A DNA stretch of 64,000 bases from an uncultured Bacteroides sp. (GTDB taxonomy: Bacteria > Bacteroidota > Bacteroidia > Bacteroidales > Bacteroidaceae), in the NCBI GenBank assembly GCA_937890825.1, contig CALADS010000022.1, positions 1 to 64,000 of the forward strand, read 5' to 3'. The notes under the pieces were generated by a model. That model saw nothing but the letters and a program-made list of their open reading frames with translations. It did not search any database and was not told the origin of the DNA. Position 1 is the stretch's first letter. Each line of letters opens with the position of its first letter. A program made the translations under genes and the position numbers. This document shows positions 17,326 through 26,182 of the stretch, piece by piece.

Positions 17326-17883
17326 ATGCCTATAACAGAAGAAACCTACTGGTACGTGTTGCGCGACCTCAAGCGTCCCAACTCCCTTCATCCAGCCTAT
17401 CTCACCCTGCAAGACGAAAAATTCCGTCTACAAGACAAACTCTTCATTCCCATGAAGCAGAAAGTCTGCAGCCGTCAGGGTAGGAAAGAGGTGAAGTACG
17501 TACCCTATATGAACGATCTCATCTTCATCCACGAGCGCAGAGAAGTGCTCGATGCCATTCTGGATGAGGTCACCTCCCTGCAATACCGCTACGTGAAAGG
17601 CGGCAGGCAGAACGAGCCCATGAAAGTGCGCCATGCCGACATGGAACGCTTTATTCAGGCCGTGCTCAGTGCCGACCGGGTGGAATACTACTCACCGCAG
17701 GAAGTATCCCCCCAGCTCTACGGTAAGCACATCCGCATCATTGGCGGCCGTCTCGACGGCTTCGAAGGCCGTCTGCTCACTCAGCGCGGCTCCCGTAAGA
17801 AGCGGCTCATCGTCGACCTTCCCGGATTCCTCTCCGCCACCATCGAGGTGAATCCCGAGTACATCCAGCTCCTCAAGGAGTAA
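17326..17883 (+). CDS. upxY: UpxY-type transcription antiterminator
   Basis: About 185 residues of the NusG-related UpxY family, which lets RNA polymerase read through the long CPS operon of its own locus. The NusG-like N-terminal domain starts at TYWYVLRDLKRP and includes YVPYMNDLIFIH. A KOW-like segment IIGGRLDGFEGRLL is near the C-terminus. I choose the ATG at 17326; an in-frame GTG at 17311 would add five residues. The usual partner UpxZ (inhibitor of other loci) is not found next to it, and the first CPS biosynthesis gene is almost 9 kb away. Confidence 0.92.
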   Translation: MPITEETYWYVLRDLKRPNSLHPAYLTLQDEKFRLQDKLFIPMKQKVCSRQGRKEVKYVPYMNDLIFIHERREVLDAILDEVTSLQYRYVKGGRQNEPMKVRHADMERFIQAVLSADRVEYYSPQEVSPQLYGKHIRIIGGRLDGFEGRLLTQRGSRKKRLIVDLPGFLSATIEVNPEYIQLLKE

Positions 17884-18047
17884 GCCACCCGTTCTTTTTT
17901 TGGAACCCATGCCCGATGCTCCGGCCAGCCACCGGGGACTCTCATCGCTGTATCCCTATGGCGGGTGAAAAATATATCAGCCTCCGGTATGCCGGATGAA
18001 AGAAAATCCTTATCTTCGCAGAAAGATAACCGATAAAAGACAGACAA

Positions 18048-19811
18048 ATGGAACGAACCCCGATACCTTCTACCTCCCGTCGCAAGCGCATTCCGTATGG
18101 AATGATGAATTTCGTGGATGTCCGCGAGGACGATTGCTATTTCGTGGACAAGACCACCTTTATTCCGGCTTTGGAGGCAGCCAATAAGTTTTTCTTCTTC
18201 ATCCGTCCGCGCCGGTTCGGCAAGAGCCTGACGCTGTCCATGCTGCAACACTATTATGATGTGAAGGAGCAGAATCACTTTGAGAAGTGGTACGGAGATT
18301 TGTACATCGGTAAACATCCCACGCCGGAGCGTAACTCCTACCTGGTGCTTTATCTGAATTTTGCCGAAATACTGGCAGGCATCGACGATTACCGTTCCTC
18401 GTTGGATTCCTATTGTTACACCGCGTTTTCTATATTCTGTAGCCGGTATGCGGCTTATCTTCCGGCTGGAATAGCCGAGGAACTCCGTCAGCGGGAAGGT
18501 GCGGTAGAACAACTGAGCTTCCTGCACAGACAATGTGCCGAAGCCGGGCAGCAGATTTATCTGTTCATCGATGAATACGACCATTTCACCAACAAGATAC
18601 TGGCCGATTCCTCCTGCCTGGACCATTACAAGAACGAGACACACGGCACAGGTTATCTACGCAGTTTCTTCGACACGATAAAGGGTGGCACCTATTCAGC
18701 CATCAAGCGGGTGTTCGTCACAGGAGTCAGCCCGGTAACGATGGACGACCTGACCAGCGGCTTCAACATCGGCACGAACTACAGCCTGTCACCGGAGTTC
18801 AACGAGCTGGTAGGCTTTACAGAAGAAGATGTCCGTGCCATGCTGGACTATTATGCCACCACCTGCGAATTTCATCATACCACAGACCAGCTGATAGAAA
18901 TCATGAAGCCGTGGTACGACAATTATTGTTTTGCTAAACAAAGCTATGGACGCACCACGATGTACAACAGCAACATGGTGCTGTATTTTGTGGATAATTA
19001 TATCCGTAGCGGTGGTGAGGTGCCGGATAATATGCTGGAAGACAATATCCGGGTGGATTACAACAAACTGCGGATGCTGATCCGGAAGGATAAGGAGTTT
19101 GCGCACGATGCCTCCATCATCCAGACCATCGTGCAGCAGGGCTATACCACAGGCGAACTGAAGGCGGGCTTCCCCGCTGAACAAATCGGTTATCCGGACA
19201 ATTTCATCAGCCTGTTGTATTATTTCGGGATGCTGACCATCGACGGTACGTACCGGGGCAAAACGAAACTAAGCATCCCCAATCAGGTGGTGCGCGAGCA
19301 GATGTATAATTACCTGTTGGAAACCTACCGTGAAAATGATTTGCGCTACGATAGCTATAAGCTGGGAAACCTGGAGTCTGATTTGGCCTACGACGGCAGT
19401 TGGCAGGCATATTTCGGCTACATAGCCGATTGCATCAAAACCTTCTCTTCGCAGCGCGACAAGCAAAAAGGGGAGTATTACGTACACGGCTTTACGCTGG
19501 CGCTGACCTCACAGAATATGTACTACCGTCCGGTGTCCGAGCTGGACAATCAGGAAGGCTATGCCGACATCTTTCTGCTGCCGCTTACCGAAATCTACAA
19601 GGACATGCAGCACAGCTACATCGTGGAACTGAAATATGCCAAGAGCAGCGACAGTGCGGAGCGTGTGGAGGAACTGCGGCAGAAAGGCATCGCTCAGGCC
19701 AACCGCTATGCCGGTACCGAAGTGGTACGTCGGCACGTGGCCCACACCCAGTTGCATAAACTGGTAGTAGTGTTTCACGGCGTAGATATGGCGGTGTGCG
19801 AAGAAATATAG
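18048..19811 (+). CDS. AAA-ATPase-like / PD-(D/E)XK nuclease-like protein
   Basis: 587 residues. The N-terminal AAA-ATPase-like domain has KRIPYGMMNFVDVRE, a P-loop variant RPRRFGKSL near residue 54, and Walker B-like LFIDEYDHF near 171. The C-terminal domain has GYADIFLLPL then YIVELKYAKS, a PD-(D/E)XK nuclease signature (D...ExK). The family is abundant and strain-variable in Bacteroidetes, and its function is not established. It is about 90% identical in DNA to the gene at 60240 over long stretches, in the same orientation. The upstream -7 box is imperfect (TATCTTCG, 18011-18018). Confidence 0.85.
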   Translation: MERTPIPSTSRRKRIPYGMMNFVDVREDDCYFVDKTTFIPALEAANKFFFFIRPRRFGKSLTLSMLQHYYDVKEQNHFEKWYGDLYIGKHPTPERNSYLVLYLNFAEILAGIDDYRSSLDSYCYTAFSIFCSRYAAYLPAGIAEELRQREGAVEQLSFLHRQCAEAGQQIYLFIDEYDHFTNKILADSSCLDHYKNETHGTGYLRSFFDTIKGGTYSAIKRVFVTGVSPVTMDDLTSGFNIGTNYSLSPEFNELVGFTEEDVRAMLDYYATTCEFHHTTDQLIEIMKPWYDNYCFAKQSYGRTTMYNSNMVLYFVDNYIRSGGEVPDNMLEDNIRVDYNKLRMLIRKDKEFAHDASIIQTIVQQGYTTGELKAGFPAEQIGYPDNFISLLYYFGMLTIDGTYRGKTKLSIPNQVVREQMYNYLLETYRENDLRYDSYKLGNLESDLAYDGSWQAYFGYIADCIKTFSSQRDKQKGEYYVHGFTLALTSQNMYYRPVSELDNQEGYADIFLLPLTEIYKDMQHSYIVELKYAKSSDSAERVEELRQKGIAQANRYAGTEVVRRHVAHTQLHKLVVVFHGVDMAVCEEI

Positions 19812-19812
19812 T

Positions 19813-20136
19813 ATGGTCAATAGAAAATCCACTATTTTAAAGGCAATCAAGCGAGTCGTTCGTGAGGACTTGCCATCATTCGGAGTAAAAGTGATTCTCT
19901 TCGGTTCTCAAGCCCGTGGAGATGCCCGCGAAGATTCCGACTGGGATTTAATGATTCTTGTCGACAAAGATAAGCTGGAAGAATCAGATTATGACAAGTA
20001 CTCCTATCCTTTATTCGAACTGGGCTGGAAGATAGATGCAGAGATACATCCACTGCTATATACCTTAAAAGATTGGCATTCTAAGAATTGTTCTATGTTT
20101 TATCATAATGTAGAAAGGGAGGGAATATTATTATGA
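19813..20136 (+). CDS. Orphan MNT-type nucleotidyltransferase
   Basis: 107 residues with the Pol-beta superfamily motif GSQARGDAREDSDWDLM (Gly-Ser then Asp-x-Asp), near residues 33-50. Such minimal nucleotidyltransferases usually pair with a HEPN toxin, which they inactivate by adding nucleotides. No HEPN gene follows. Instead the 3' end overlaps the tail of a sugar epimerase in another frame, suggesting the pair was cut by recombination. It starts two bases after the AAA gene. Confidence 0.75.
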   Translation: MVNRKSTILKAIKRVVREDLPSFGVKVILFGSQARGDAREDSDWDLMILVDKDKLEESDYDKYSYPLFELGWKIDAEIHPLLYTLKDWHSKNCSMFYHNVEREGILL

Positions 20137-20230
20137 TGATATGGAAGAAGACTTTGGTTTCCTCCCGCATACTTCCTTAAGAGAAGGTCTGCGGAAGTTT
20201 GCGGAATGGTATAAGGAATTTTATAAATAA
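20126..20230 (+). pseudogene. C-terminal remnant of a UDP-glucuronate-type 4-epimerase
   Basis: The frame ending in TAA at 20230 reads DDMEEDFGFLPHTSLREGL then RKFAEWYKEFYK. This closely resembles the C-terminal end of Bacteroides NAD-dependent epimerases that convert UDP-glucuronate or related sugars. Only about 34 codons remain, and the upstream part is replaced by the MNT gene, so it is a recombination scar. An inverted repeat (20237-20265) directly after the stop may be its old terminator. Confidence 0.65.
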
Positions 20231-20236
20231 ATCTGT

Positions 20237-20265
20237 CACTTTAGATTCTTAACGGGTCTAAAGTG
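20237..20265. terminator. Hairpin after the epimerase remnant
   Basis: CACTTTAGA (20237-20245) pairs perfectly with TCTAAAGTG (20257-20265) across an 11-base loop. No T-run follows, so it is a weak or partial terminator. The alternative GTG start of the next gene lies inside it, which argues for the ATG at 20287. Confidence 0.45.
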
Positions 20266-20286
20266 AGGGCTAACTTAAGAATAACT

Positions 20287-20778
20287 ATGCGTAAACTCTT
20301 CGATACTAAAGCTGGGGCAACCTTCTATCAGGAATTGCCCAATACCACCATTTGCATGAAAAAAGAAAGCATGGAACTCATCTTTAAGATGGAGCCCGGC
20401 TTGTACGCCATCATTCACTTGATTCGTGCCGGTGAGGGCGAACTGCTTCTTCTTGCCGAGTGGGGCAACTATTTCGATATGCTGACCAATCCCAATGTGC
20501 AGATACCCCAAATCAAACGTACTTGTCCTACTTTGTATAAAGTACTGGTAGGAAAGGATGAAGACGGAGTAGGGTCAATAAGAAGTAAACGCGGACACAA
20601 AGGCCTGGGACTTATATATAAAGTAGACCAGTACCTTCCGCTGTATTCCTACCTGACCGACGACCTGCTGGATCGTTTTGAACTGATGGTCAACAAGAAT
20701 ATAAAAATCTACAACGAACTGCTTTCTCATCCGCCTTTCCCGGCTTGGAAAGAAAAGTTGAGCGAGGTGTGGAACTGA
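20287..20778 (+). CDS. Hypothetical protein
   Basis: 163 residues from the ATG at 20287 (the frame opens eight codons earlier at a GTG). I do not recognise it. It is soluble, with an N-terminal beta-rich part (TTICMKKESMELIFKM, LYAIIHLIRAGEGELLLLAEWG) and a charged helical C-terminus. It stands alone between the epimerase scar and a DUF262 fragment. GC is moderate, unlike the AT-rich cassette that follows. Confidence 0.55.
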   Translation: MRKLFDTKAGATFYQELPNTTICMKKESMELIFKMEPGLYAIIHLIRAGEGELLLLAEWGNYFDMLTNPNVQIPQIKRTCPTLYKVLVGKDEDGVGSIRSKRGHKGLGLIYKVDQYLPLYSYLTDDLLDRFELMVNKNIKIYNELLSHPPFPAWKEKLSEVWN

Positions 20779-20806
20779 AGCATCTCGATTCCTTTTAACT
20801 TCAAAT

Positions 20807-21238
20807 ATGGAAATTTCAGTGCGAAAAGCCCAATACAGCACGCTGCATTTGCAGCGGCTGGTAGTGCAGCGTCAGGCCATACTGCTTGATACACCGCAGC
20901 GCCGTGAGTGGACCGTGTTGCAGAAGGTTGCCTTTTTGGAAACCATCCTGTTAGGCATCCCGGTTCCTGCGGTCTATTTGCAGGAAACGAAGGAAGGCTT
21001 ATATCGTATCGTCGACGGCTATAACCGCATCAAAACCATTCTGGATTTTTTGGAAAACCAAGTGGTACTCGAAGGTCTGCCTTTTCTGTCCGCTTGCGAA
21101 GGAAGGCGGTTCCAGGAACTCGATGGCAGTTTAAGAGGCTCGTTTGAGGACTTTCAGCTGACTTTTTATGTTTTGCCGGAGCATGTTGCCGAAGCACTGG
21201 TAAGTGAGTTGAGGGCGAGATTGCAGATCACGGATTAA
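20807..21238 (+). CDS. Short DUF262/ParB-like protein, probably a fragment
   Basis: 143 residues resembling only the N-terminal part of the DUF262 (GmrS-like, ParB/Srx fold) family. It has QRREWTVLQKVAFLETILLG, IPVPAVYLQE and IVDGYNRIKTILDF, where DGYNR replaces the usual DGQQR. Full-length GmrSD-type proteins are over 500 residues and restrict modified phage DNA. This copy lacks the rest and probably has no nuclease activity. It may be a stand-alone ParB-like domain or a decayed defence gene. Confidence 0.6.
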   Translation: MEISVRKAQYSTLHLQRLVVQRQAILLDTPQRREWTVLQKVAFLETILLGIPVPAVYLQETKEGLYRIVDGYNRIKTILDFLENQVVLEGLPFLSACEGRRFQELDGSLRGSFEDFQLTFYVLPEHVAEALVSELRARLQITD

Positions 21239-21346
21239 TCGTATCAAGATGAAATGCTTTGGTGAGCTCTATGCTTTTTCAAAACCCTTGACTTAAGGCT
21301 CTAAATTGTTAAATTATGAATCGTACAACTTTTTATGGTTTGATTA

Positions 21347-21364
21347 AAATGGTGAAAACCATTT
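21347..21364 (+). promoter_or_regulatory. GAAA-tetraloop hairpin upstream of the kinase cassette
   Basis: AAATGGT (21347-21353) and ACCATTT (21358-21364) enclose a GAAA loop. It lies about 50 bases before the kinase ATG, in a leader lacking a clean TAnnTTTG box (TGACTTTG at about 21374 is nearest). It could be an mRNA leader element. Confidence 0.35.
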
Positions 21365-21412
21365 ATTTATGATGACTTTGGGGAGAAGTGTACGCTTACT
21401 TAACTCTCTATC

Positions 21413-23896
21413 ATGAAAAATGAAATTATTGATTCTTGCATACATTCTATAATGGATAATCAGTCAAAAGGGTATTCCTATGTTCAGGCTTTTGCTGAAA
21501 CATTATGGAAATATAGAATGTTGCTCAACATTGATAGGTATGTAGTAATCTGGAACGTTTTGTTCAATGACAAAGACGATGCCAAATACTTTTATTTTTA
21601 TTCTAATAACCAAAAATTTGAAATACCGGCATATGATATTCTTTCATTAATGCAGAAAGAGGAATTTTTGCAAATGAATGATCATACTATAGCCATTCCT
21701 ATAAATGGCAACACTCTTAATGATTCTTTCTTTGAAACCTACGGGCTCATCTTATTATTTCCTAGAGAATCGTCAACAATAATCATAGCACGTGAAACTT
21801 TGAGTTTATATCATTTGCTGTTGAACAAGAGGGTTCCTAATGTTCTATGTGAAGAATCTGTTATACATGCATTTGAAGAGATTGCTATCAATCTTAATAA
21901 AAGTATAAATGAGTTTTCCAGCTGCTATAGCTATATAGGAGAGTCTTTGGAGAGAATATCTAGTCGCTGTTTTGAATATCACGATCGTTGTGGATTGCGT
22001 CATTTTTCTCTTTGGAATTATATCCAGTCAATTGATGATCTGCGCTTGAAACAGTTTAGTAGAAACACTTATACCAAGTGTGCACATACTAAAACATATA
22101 CTATATTATATGATAAAGATCAGCACTATATTAATGATGCGTTAAAGTCTTATGAGGAAACAGACGATATCCATATATTAAGGTGTTTTTCATATGGAGA
22201 TGTAAAATCCTCTTTCTTGGATCAGAGCTATTTTGACGGCATTGGTTTAAATGAAGAAAATGCTACTGTGATTGTTGCAGCCAAAGGTGATGATGATTCC
22301 CCTGTACCCGATAGAATTCTCAATTACTATGTATCCAATATAATCTATACACCATTCATATCAAAGCAATTTATTGCAACATTGACCAGAAATATTTCCA
22401 ATATTATCATTAAATGTTTAGCCAGTTGCCGTGCAGACTTATTTAACGAATTCATTACTTTATCTATAGAATCTCAGAAAGAAGAAGATTTCTACAATGA
22501 AGTGATTCGTCTTCTAAAAAAAGTCAATGAAGCTGAGGATGTTTTGATCTATTTGAAAGAAAAGGAAATATATAAAAAAAAGCCGGCAGATGCAGAGTTT
22601 CAGTATGATAGAAGTTTGGTTCTGCCACCCAAATATGACGAAGATAAATCTTTTTCCGATTGGTTGGAAAGACAAATCCGCCAAGAAACACCCAACAGCT
22701 TTTGGATAAATGAAGCAGAACAAAAAACAGTTCATTCTGCCATGTTGACTAGAGTGAGAAGCAATACCGATGAAATAGAATGCATCATCATCTTGTTGAA
22801 CAAGTCACACCAGCCTAGCAAGTCCTGTGTTTATTATAATAATGTCTTTGATAAAGATAATTATTATGTCACTATAAAATGTGGCTCGTTTCTTGTTCAA
22901 TATCAGAATCTACAGAATTCCATCCATAACAAGAATTATTTATTGCATAAACTTAGACATGAAATCCCTAATTGCACATCAGCTATTGAGCAAGGACTAA
23001 ATGACATTGCTGACGCTATTAACAAACCCGATATTTCTCGGAATCATATAAGTACCATTTCTCATAACATGGCATTGAGTAATAGTCGTATTTTGCTGTT
23101 GGCCAAGTTCTTTTCTACAGTAGGTTTCGATTTAAAGCAATTCGCTGATGATAGGATTAACATAAACCTCAGAACATTCCTAAGTTCCTATATCACTATT
23201 TTCCGTACCGAAGGCATGTATAAGGGTGTGGATGTGTTTTTTGAAATAAAGGATAGTGATAATGATGTCTATGTATATGCAAGCAATTATTTTCAGTTGG
23301 CAGTTGTCAATGTCATCACGAATGCCATCAGATATGCAGCAAGTGGCACCTGTGTACACATAGATGTTTATTCCAATAGAATTATTGTGCGCGATGTGGG
23401 GATTGCTATTCCAGATAAAGAACACGATTTGATCTTTGAAGAAGGCTTTCGAGGAGCTTATGCAAAGCAGGTTTGTGAAAAAGGTATGGGATACGGCTTG
23501 TTTCTAACGAAAAAAGTGTTGGAAGCCCATGGCTTTATGATTGACGTTACGTCCATTAAGTACTTTGATCAGAATTACTTTGCACAGGCAGCAGTCTATG
23601 AATATTTGAAATCTTTGAAACCTGCAGAAAGAAATGATTTTATCTATTATCAATTAGACGATGGTAGCATGCCTACCGCCAGGAAGTATTATGAAAATAT
23701 GCGCGATATAATTCCTTTTGTTAAAGACTCAAATGATTATAGCAATACAAAGTTAGATGTTATAAAGTATTGGCTTGATTATTCAAAAGCTAATAATAAT
23801 GTCTTCTATGATTTGGCAGAAGATTTTTCTGAAGAAAGTTTATCAGAGGTTTGTTTTACTATAGATTTTACCGAAAATGAGAATATTAATCATTGA
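21413..23896 (+). CDS. Soluble sensor histidine kinase
   Basis: 827 residues without membrane segments. The first 500 are an unrecognised sensory region with possible GAF-like folds. The phosphoacceptor H-box LRHEIPN holds His516. The ATPase domain has NVITNAIRYA (Asn637), DVGIAIP (one Gly replaced), IFEEGFRG and GMGYGLFLTKKV. About 120 extra residues follow the ATPase domain. This is a complete kinase catalytic core, although the G1 box is atypical. Its 3' end overlaps the receiver gene by 20 bases. The DNA is much more AT-rich than the core genome, consistent with transfer. I infer it senses an intracellular cue. Confidence 0.8.
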   Translation: MKNEIIDSCIHSIMDNQSKGYSYVQAFAETLWKYRMLLNIDRYVVIWNVLFNDKDDAKYFYFYSNNQKFEIPAYDILSLMQKEEFLQMNDHTIAIPINGNTLNDSFFETYGLILLFPRESSTIIIARETLSLYHLLLNKRVPNVLCEESVIHAFEEIAINLNKSINEFSSCYSYIGESLERISSRCFEYHDRCGLRHFSLWNYIQSIDDLRLKQFSRNTYTKCAHTKTYTILYDKDQHYINDALKSYEETDDIHILRCFSYGDVKSSFLDQSYFDGIGLNEENATVIVAAKGDDDSPVPDRILNYYVSNIIYTPFISKQFIATLTRNISNIIIKCLASCRADLFNEFITLSIESQKEEDFYNEVIRLLKKVNEAEDVLIYLKEKEIYKKKPADAEFQYDRSLVLPPKYDEDKSFSDWLERQIRQETPNSFWINEAEQKTVHSAMLTRVRSNTDEIECIIILLNKSHQPSKSCVYYNNVFDKDNYYVTIKCGSFLVQYQNLQNSIHNKNYLLHKLRHEIPNCTSAIEQGLNDIADAINKPDISRNHISTISHNMALSNSRILLLAKFFSTVGFDLKQFADDRININLRTFLSSYITIFRTEGMYKGVDVFFEIKDSDNDVYVYASNYFQLAVVNVITNAIRYAASGTCVHIDVYSNRIIVRDVGIAIPDKEHDLIFEEGFRGAYAKQVCEKGMGYGLFLTKKVLEAHGFMIDVTSIKYFDQNYFAQAAVYEYLKSLKPAERNDFIYYQLDDGSMPTARKYYENMRDIIPFVKDSNDYSNTKLDVIKYWLDYSKANNNVFYDLAEDFSEESLSEVCFTIDFTENENINH

Positions 23897-24263
23897 TGAT
23901 AATCCTGTCAACAATAGCAGGTATATTGATGCTGTTAAATCCAAGCATACAGTAGAAGTAGCATTGAAAATGCGTTCAGCAGTTCGAATGCTTCAAACGA
24001 TGACTTTTGATGTAATTGTTATTGATGTAATGATGCCTACTCAGATCTTATCGACACATAATGAAATGACAGCTGGATTTGATTTTTATGAATCACAAGT
24101 TCGGCCGTTCAACTTAAAATCAAAAATCGTATTTTGGTCCCGGTTGACAGATTCTTGTTTTAATAAAGACGTCTATTCTGATGAAACTAAATTTTCTTTT
24201 GTACATAAGTCTGAGAATGCAAATCACTTATTGACCGAAATTGATAGAATCCTCCAAAAATGA
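23877..24263 (+). CDS. Stand-alone receiver (REC) protein
   Basis: 128 residues, one receiver domain only. Acidic pocket D7-D8, phosphoacceptor D50 in VIVIDVMMP, Ser88 in VFWS and Lys111 in FVHKSE are all present, so phosphorylation by the upstream kinase is plausible. There is no DNA-binding output domain, so it must act by protein contact, perhaps on the membrane or DUF4062 protein. It overlaps the kinase gene by 20 bases and the next gene by four (ATGA), which implies tight translational coupling. Confidence 0.8.
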   Translation: MRILIIDDNPVNNSRYIDAVKSKHTVEVALKMRSAVRMLQTMTFDVIVIDVMMPTQILSTHNEMTAGFDFYESQVRPFNLKSKIVFWSRLTDSCFNKDVYSDETKFSFVHKSENANHLLTEIDRILQK

Positions 24264-25036
24264 ATTTTATAATAGTAGATAAACTTTCAAGAGTTACTAA
24301 AGAACATCGCAAGTCATTGGTAGCATGGTTCTTGTATCATTTTTGTATAGCTGTGCTATGCATCACCAATACCGTTTTTCTGATTTATAATTGGTCTGAT
24401 TTAGAATTGAATTTTTCAGATATGACGAATGTATTATTGACCATTACCGGATTCTTGTTTGCCTTTGCCGGTATCAATATCTATTCTATTTTTAATACGA
24501 ATATTGAAGCAGAAAAGCAAAGACTGGAAGAAATGCGTGAGGAATATGCATGTAAGATGAAAAACGAAATGTCTTATTTAAAATTTTCATCAGATATACA
24601 GAAACTTCAGATGTATTGCCAATTGATTTTTTCTACAGGTGAAAATAATAGTCAGGTTTTGGAATGGGTAGAGCAAGCCAGACATACAATCACTGATATA
24701 GCTACCTACTTGGAAGAATCCGGTTCGCATGACGACTTGAATACGCATAATCAAAAGAAAAATGATGTGATGGCTGTGTGTCGGGGAATAGGGTACCATG
24801 CTGATCAATTTCTCCGTAGGATTAACCAGCCTAATTCACGTTATTTCAGTCAAATAGATGCCCGTAATGCCGGAAATATAAAAGCGCAAATCGCGTTTTT
24901 GAGAACTCAATTGTATGATCTTTCAGGAATTGATGATTCAGATGATCAATCTGAAAGATTGAATAATCGAAGCGAAAATTTTCTAAAAAGATGTTGCAGA
25001 AGATTTTTGACATTTTTGCTAAACTGTATAGATTAA
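24260..25036 (+). CDS. Two-helix membrane protein with coiled coil
   Basis: 258 residues. Membrane segments lie at about 20-43 and 55-78. A charged coiled coil (EAEKQRLEEMREEYACKM, about 82-105) and a cytoplasmic helical domain of 150 residues follow. Not recognised. Its ATG overlaps the receiver stop. Position in the cassette suggests a membrane anchor or pore-like output controlled by the receiver, but nothing in its sequence proves this. Confidence 0.65.
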   Translation: MNFIIVDKLSRVTKEHRKSLVAWFLYHFCIAVLCITNTVFLIYNWSDLELNFSDMTNVLLTITGFLFAFAGINIYSIFNTNIEAEKQRLEEMREEYACKMKNEMSYLKFSSDIQKLQMYCQLIFSTGENNSQVLEWVEQARHTITDIATYLEESGSHDDLNTHNQKKNDVMAVCRGIGYHADQFLRRINQPNSRYFSQIDARNAGNIKAQIAFLRTQLYDLSGIDDSDDQSERLNNRSENFLKRCCRRFLTFLLNCID

Positions 25037-25062
25037 CCTAGAATAGTTAAAATAGTAAAGAT

Positions 25063-26031
25063 ATGGCTAAGCCAAGAGTATTTATTAGCTCAACCTTTTA
25101 TGATTTGCGCCAGATTCGTTCAGACATAGATATGTTTATAGAAGGATTGGGATATGAGCCTATTCGCAATGAAGAAGGGGATATACCTTACGGTAAAGAA
25201 GATGCGCTTGAAGAGTATTGTTATAAAGAAATTAAATCTGTAGATATTCTTGTTTCAGTTATTGGAGGACGTTATGGTACAGAATCAATAAGGAATAATT
25301 CTTCCATTACCCAGATGGAATTAAAAACAGCTTTGAAGGAGAATAAACAAGTCTATATCTTTATAGAGAAAAATGTAATGTCAGAATTTGAAACCTATCT
25401 TTTGAATAAAAACAAAGATGTTACTTATAGATTTGTGGACACTAAGAAGGTTTTCGAATTTATTGAGGAAGTTAAGAATCTCCGTTTCAATAATAATATC
25501 AAAGCATTTGAGACAGCGTCAGATATTACCAGGTATTTGAAAGAGCAGTTTGCAGGTCTATTTCAGCGTTTCTTGGAAGACCAGACTAAAATTAAAGAAG
25601 TTAGTCTGATAATGAACTTGGAAAGAACCTCACAGAACTTAAATAAATTCCTTGATTTTTTAAGTGAATTAGGTAAAGGATCTAAAGAGGACGTGCGACA
25701 AATCCTGATGATTAATCATCCATTGATAGATACATTGAGAGAAAAACTGAAGATTCCATATAATTTTTATATTGATGGTGAATCAGATTTGGCTAAGTTG
25801 ATAGAAGCAAGAGGATATTCAAAATCAGAGGGTGATTTACCTTGGGAAGATGATTTAATCTGGATAAAATATAATCAAAATGGATTGGTTAAAGAGACTC
25901 TTTCTATAGCAAATTCCATTTTTGAAGATGGAAAGCTAAAAAGCTATACTAAAAGCAATTGGGATGAAAATTTTGTAAAACAAACTTTTGAGACAATTGC
26001 GATAGAAAATAAAGATGACTTACCATTTTAG
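25063..26031 (+). CDS. DUF4062-domain protein
   Basis: 322 residues. The first 90 match DUF4062 (RVFISSTFYDLRQIRSDID, then VDILVSVIGGRYG), a Rossmann-like domain I recall as TIR-related and found in NACHT/TPR signalling proteins of animals and bacteria. The remaining 230 residues are helical with no recognised family; there is no STAND NTPase module. It is 26 bases after the membrane-protein gene. As the last full gene of the kinase-receiver-membrane cassette it is the likely effector, possibly a nucleotide-processing enzyme; that is inference. Confidence 0.75.
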   Translation: MAKPRVFISSTFYDLRQIRSDIDMFIEGLGYEPIRNEEGDIPYGKEDALEEYCYKEIKSVDILVSVIGGRYGTESIRNNSSITQMELKTALKENKQVYIFIEKNVMSEFETYLLNKNKDVTYRFVDTKKVFEFIEEVKNLRFNNNIKAFETASDITRYLKEQFAGLFQRFLEDQTKIKEVSLIMNLERTSQNLNKFLDFLSELGKGSKEDVRQILMINHPLIDTLREKLKIPYNFYIDGESDLAKLIEARGYSKSEGDLPWEDDLIWIKYNQNGLVKETLSIANSIFEDGKLKSYTKSNWDENFVKQTFETIAIENKDDLPF

Positions 26032-26039
26032 ATTAAGTA

Positions 26040-26168
26040 TTGGTTCTATCTGGAACTTCATTAGAACTTTTTTCAAAAATATCTTTAATGGGTGCAGGGA
26101 TTATGTTAACATGGTTCCTGGCAAAATCACTTTGGCTACTGGCCAATGTTAAATTCAAAACTAATTAA
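26040..26168 (+). CDS. Possible small membrane peptide
   Basis: An open frame of 42 codons from a TTG at 26040, or 26 from an ATG at 26088, ends at TAA 26166-26168. It encodes a hydrophobic helix (GAGIMLTWFLAKSLWLLA). It begins nine bases after the DUF4062 stop. It could be a fifth cassette product or the tail of a lost membrane gene. Too short for confidence. Confidence 0.25.
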   Translation: MVLSGTSLELFSKISLMGAGIMLTWFLAKSLWLLANVKFKTN

Positions 26169-26182
26169 TTAACAAAACTCGG

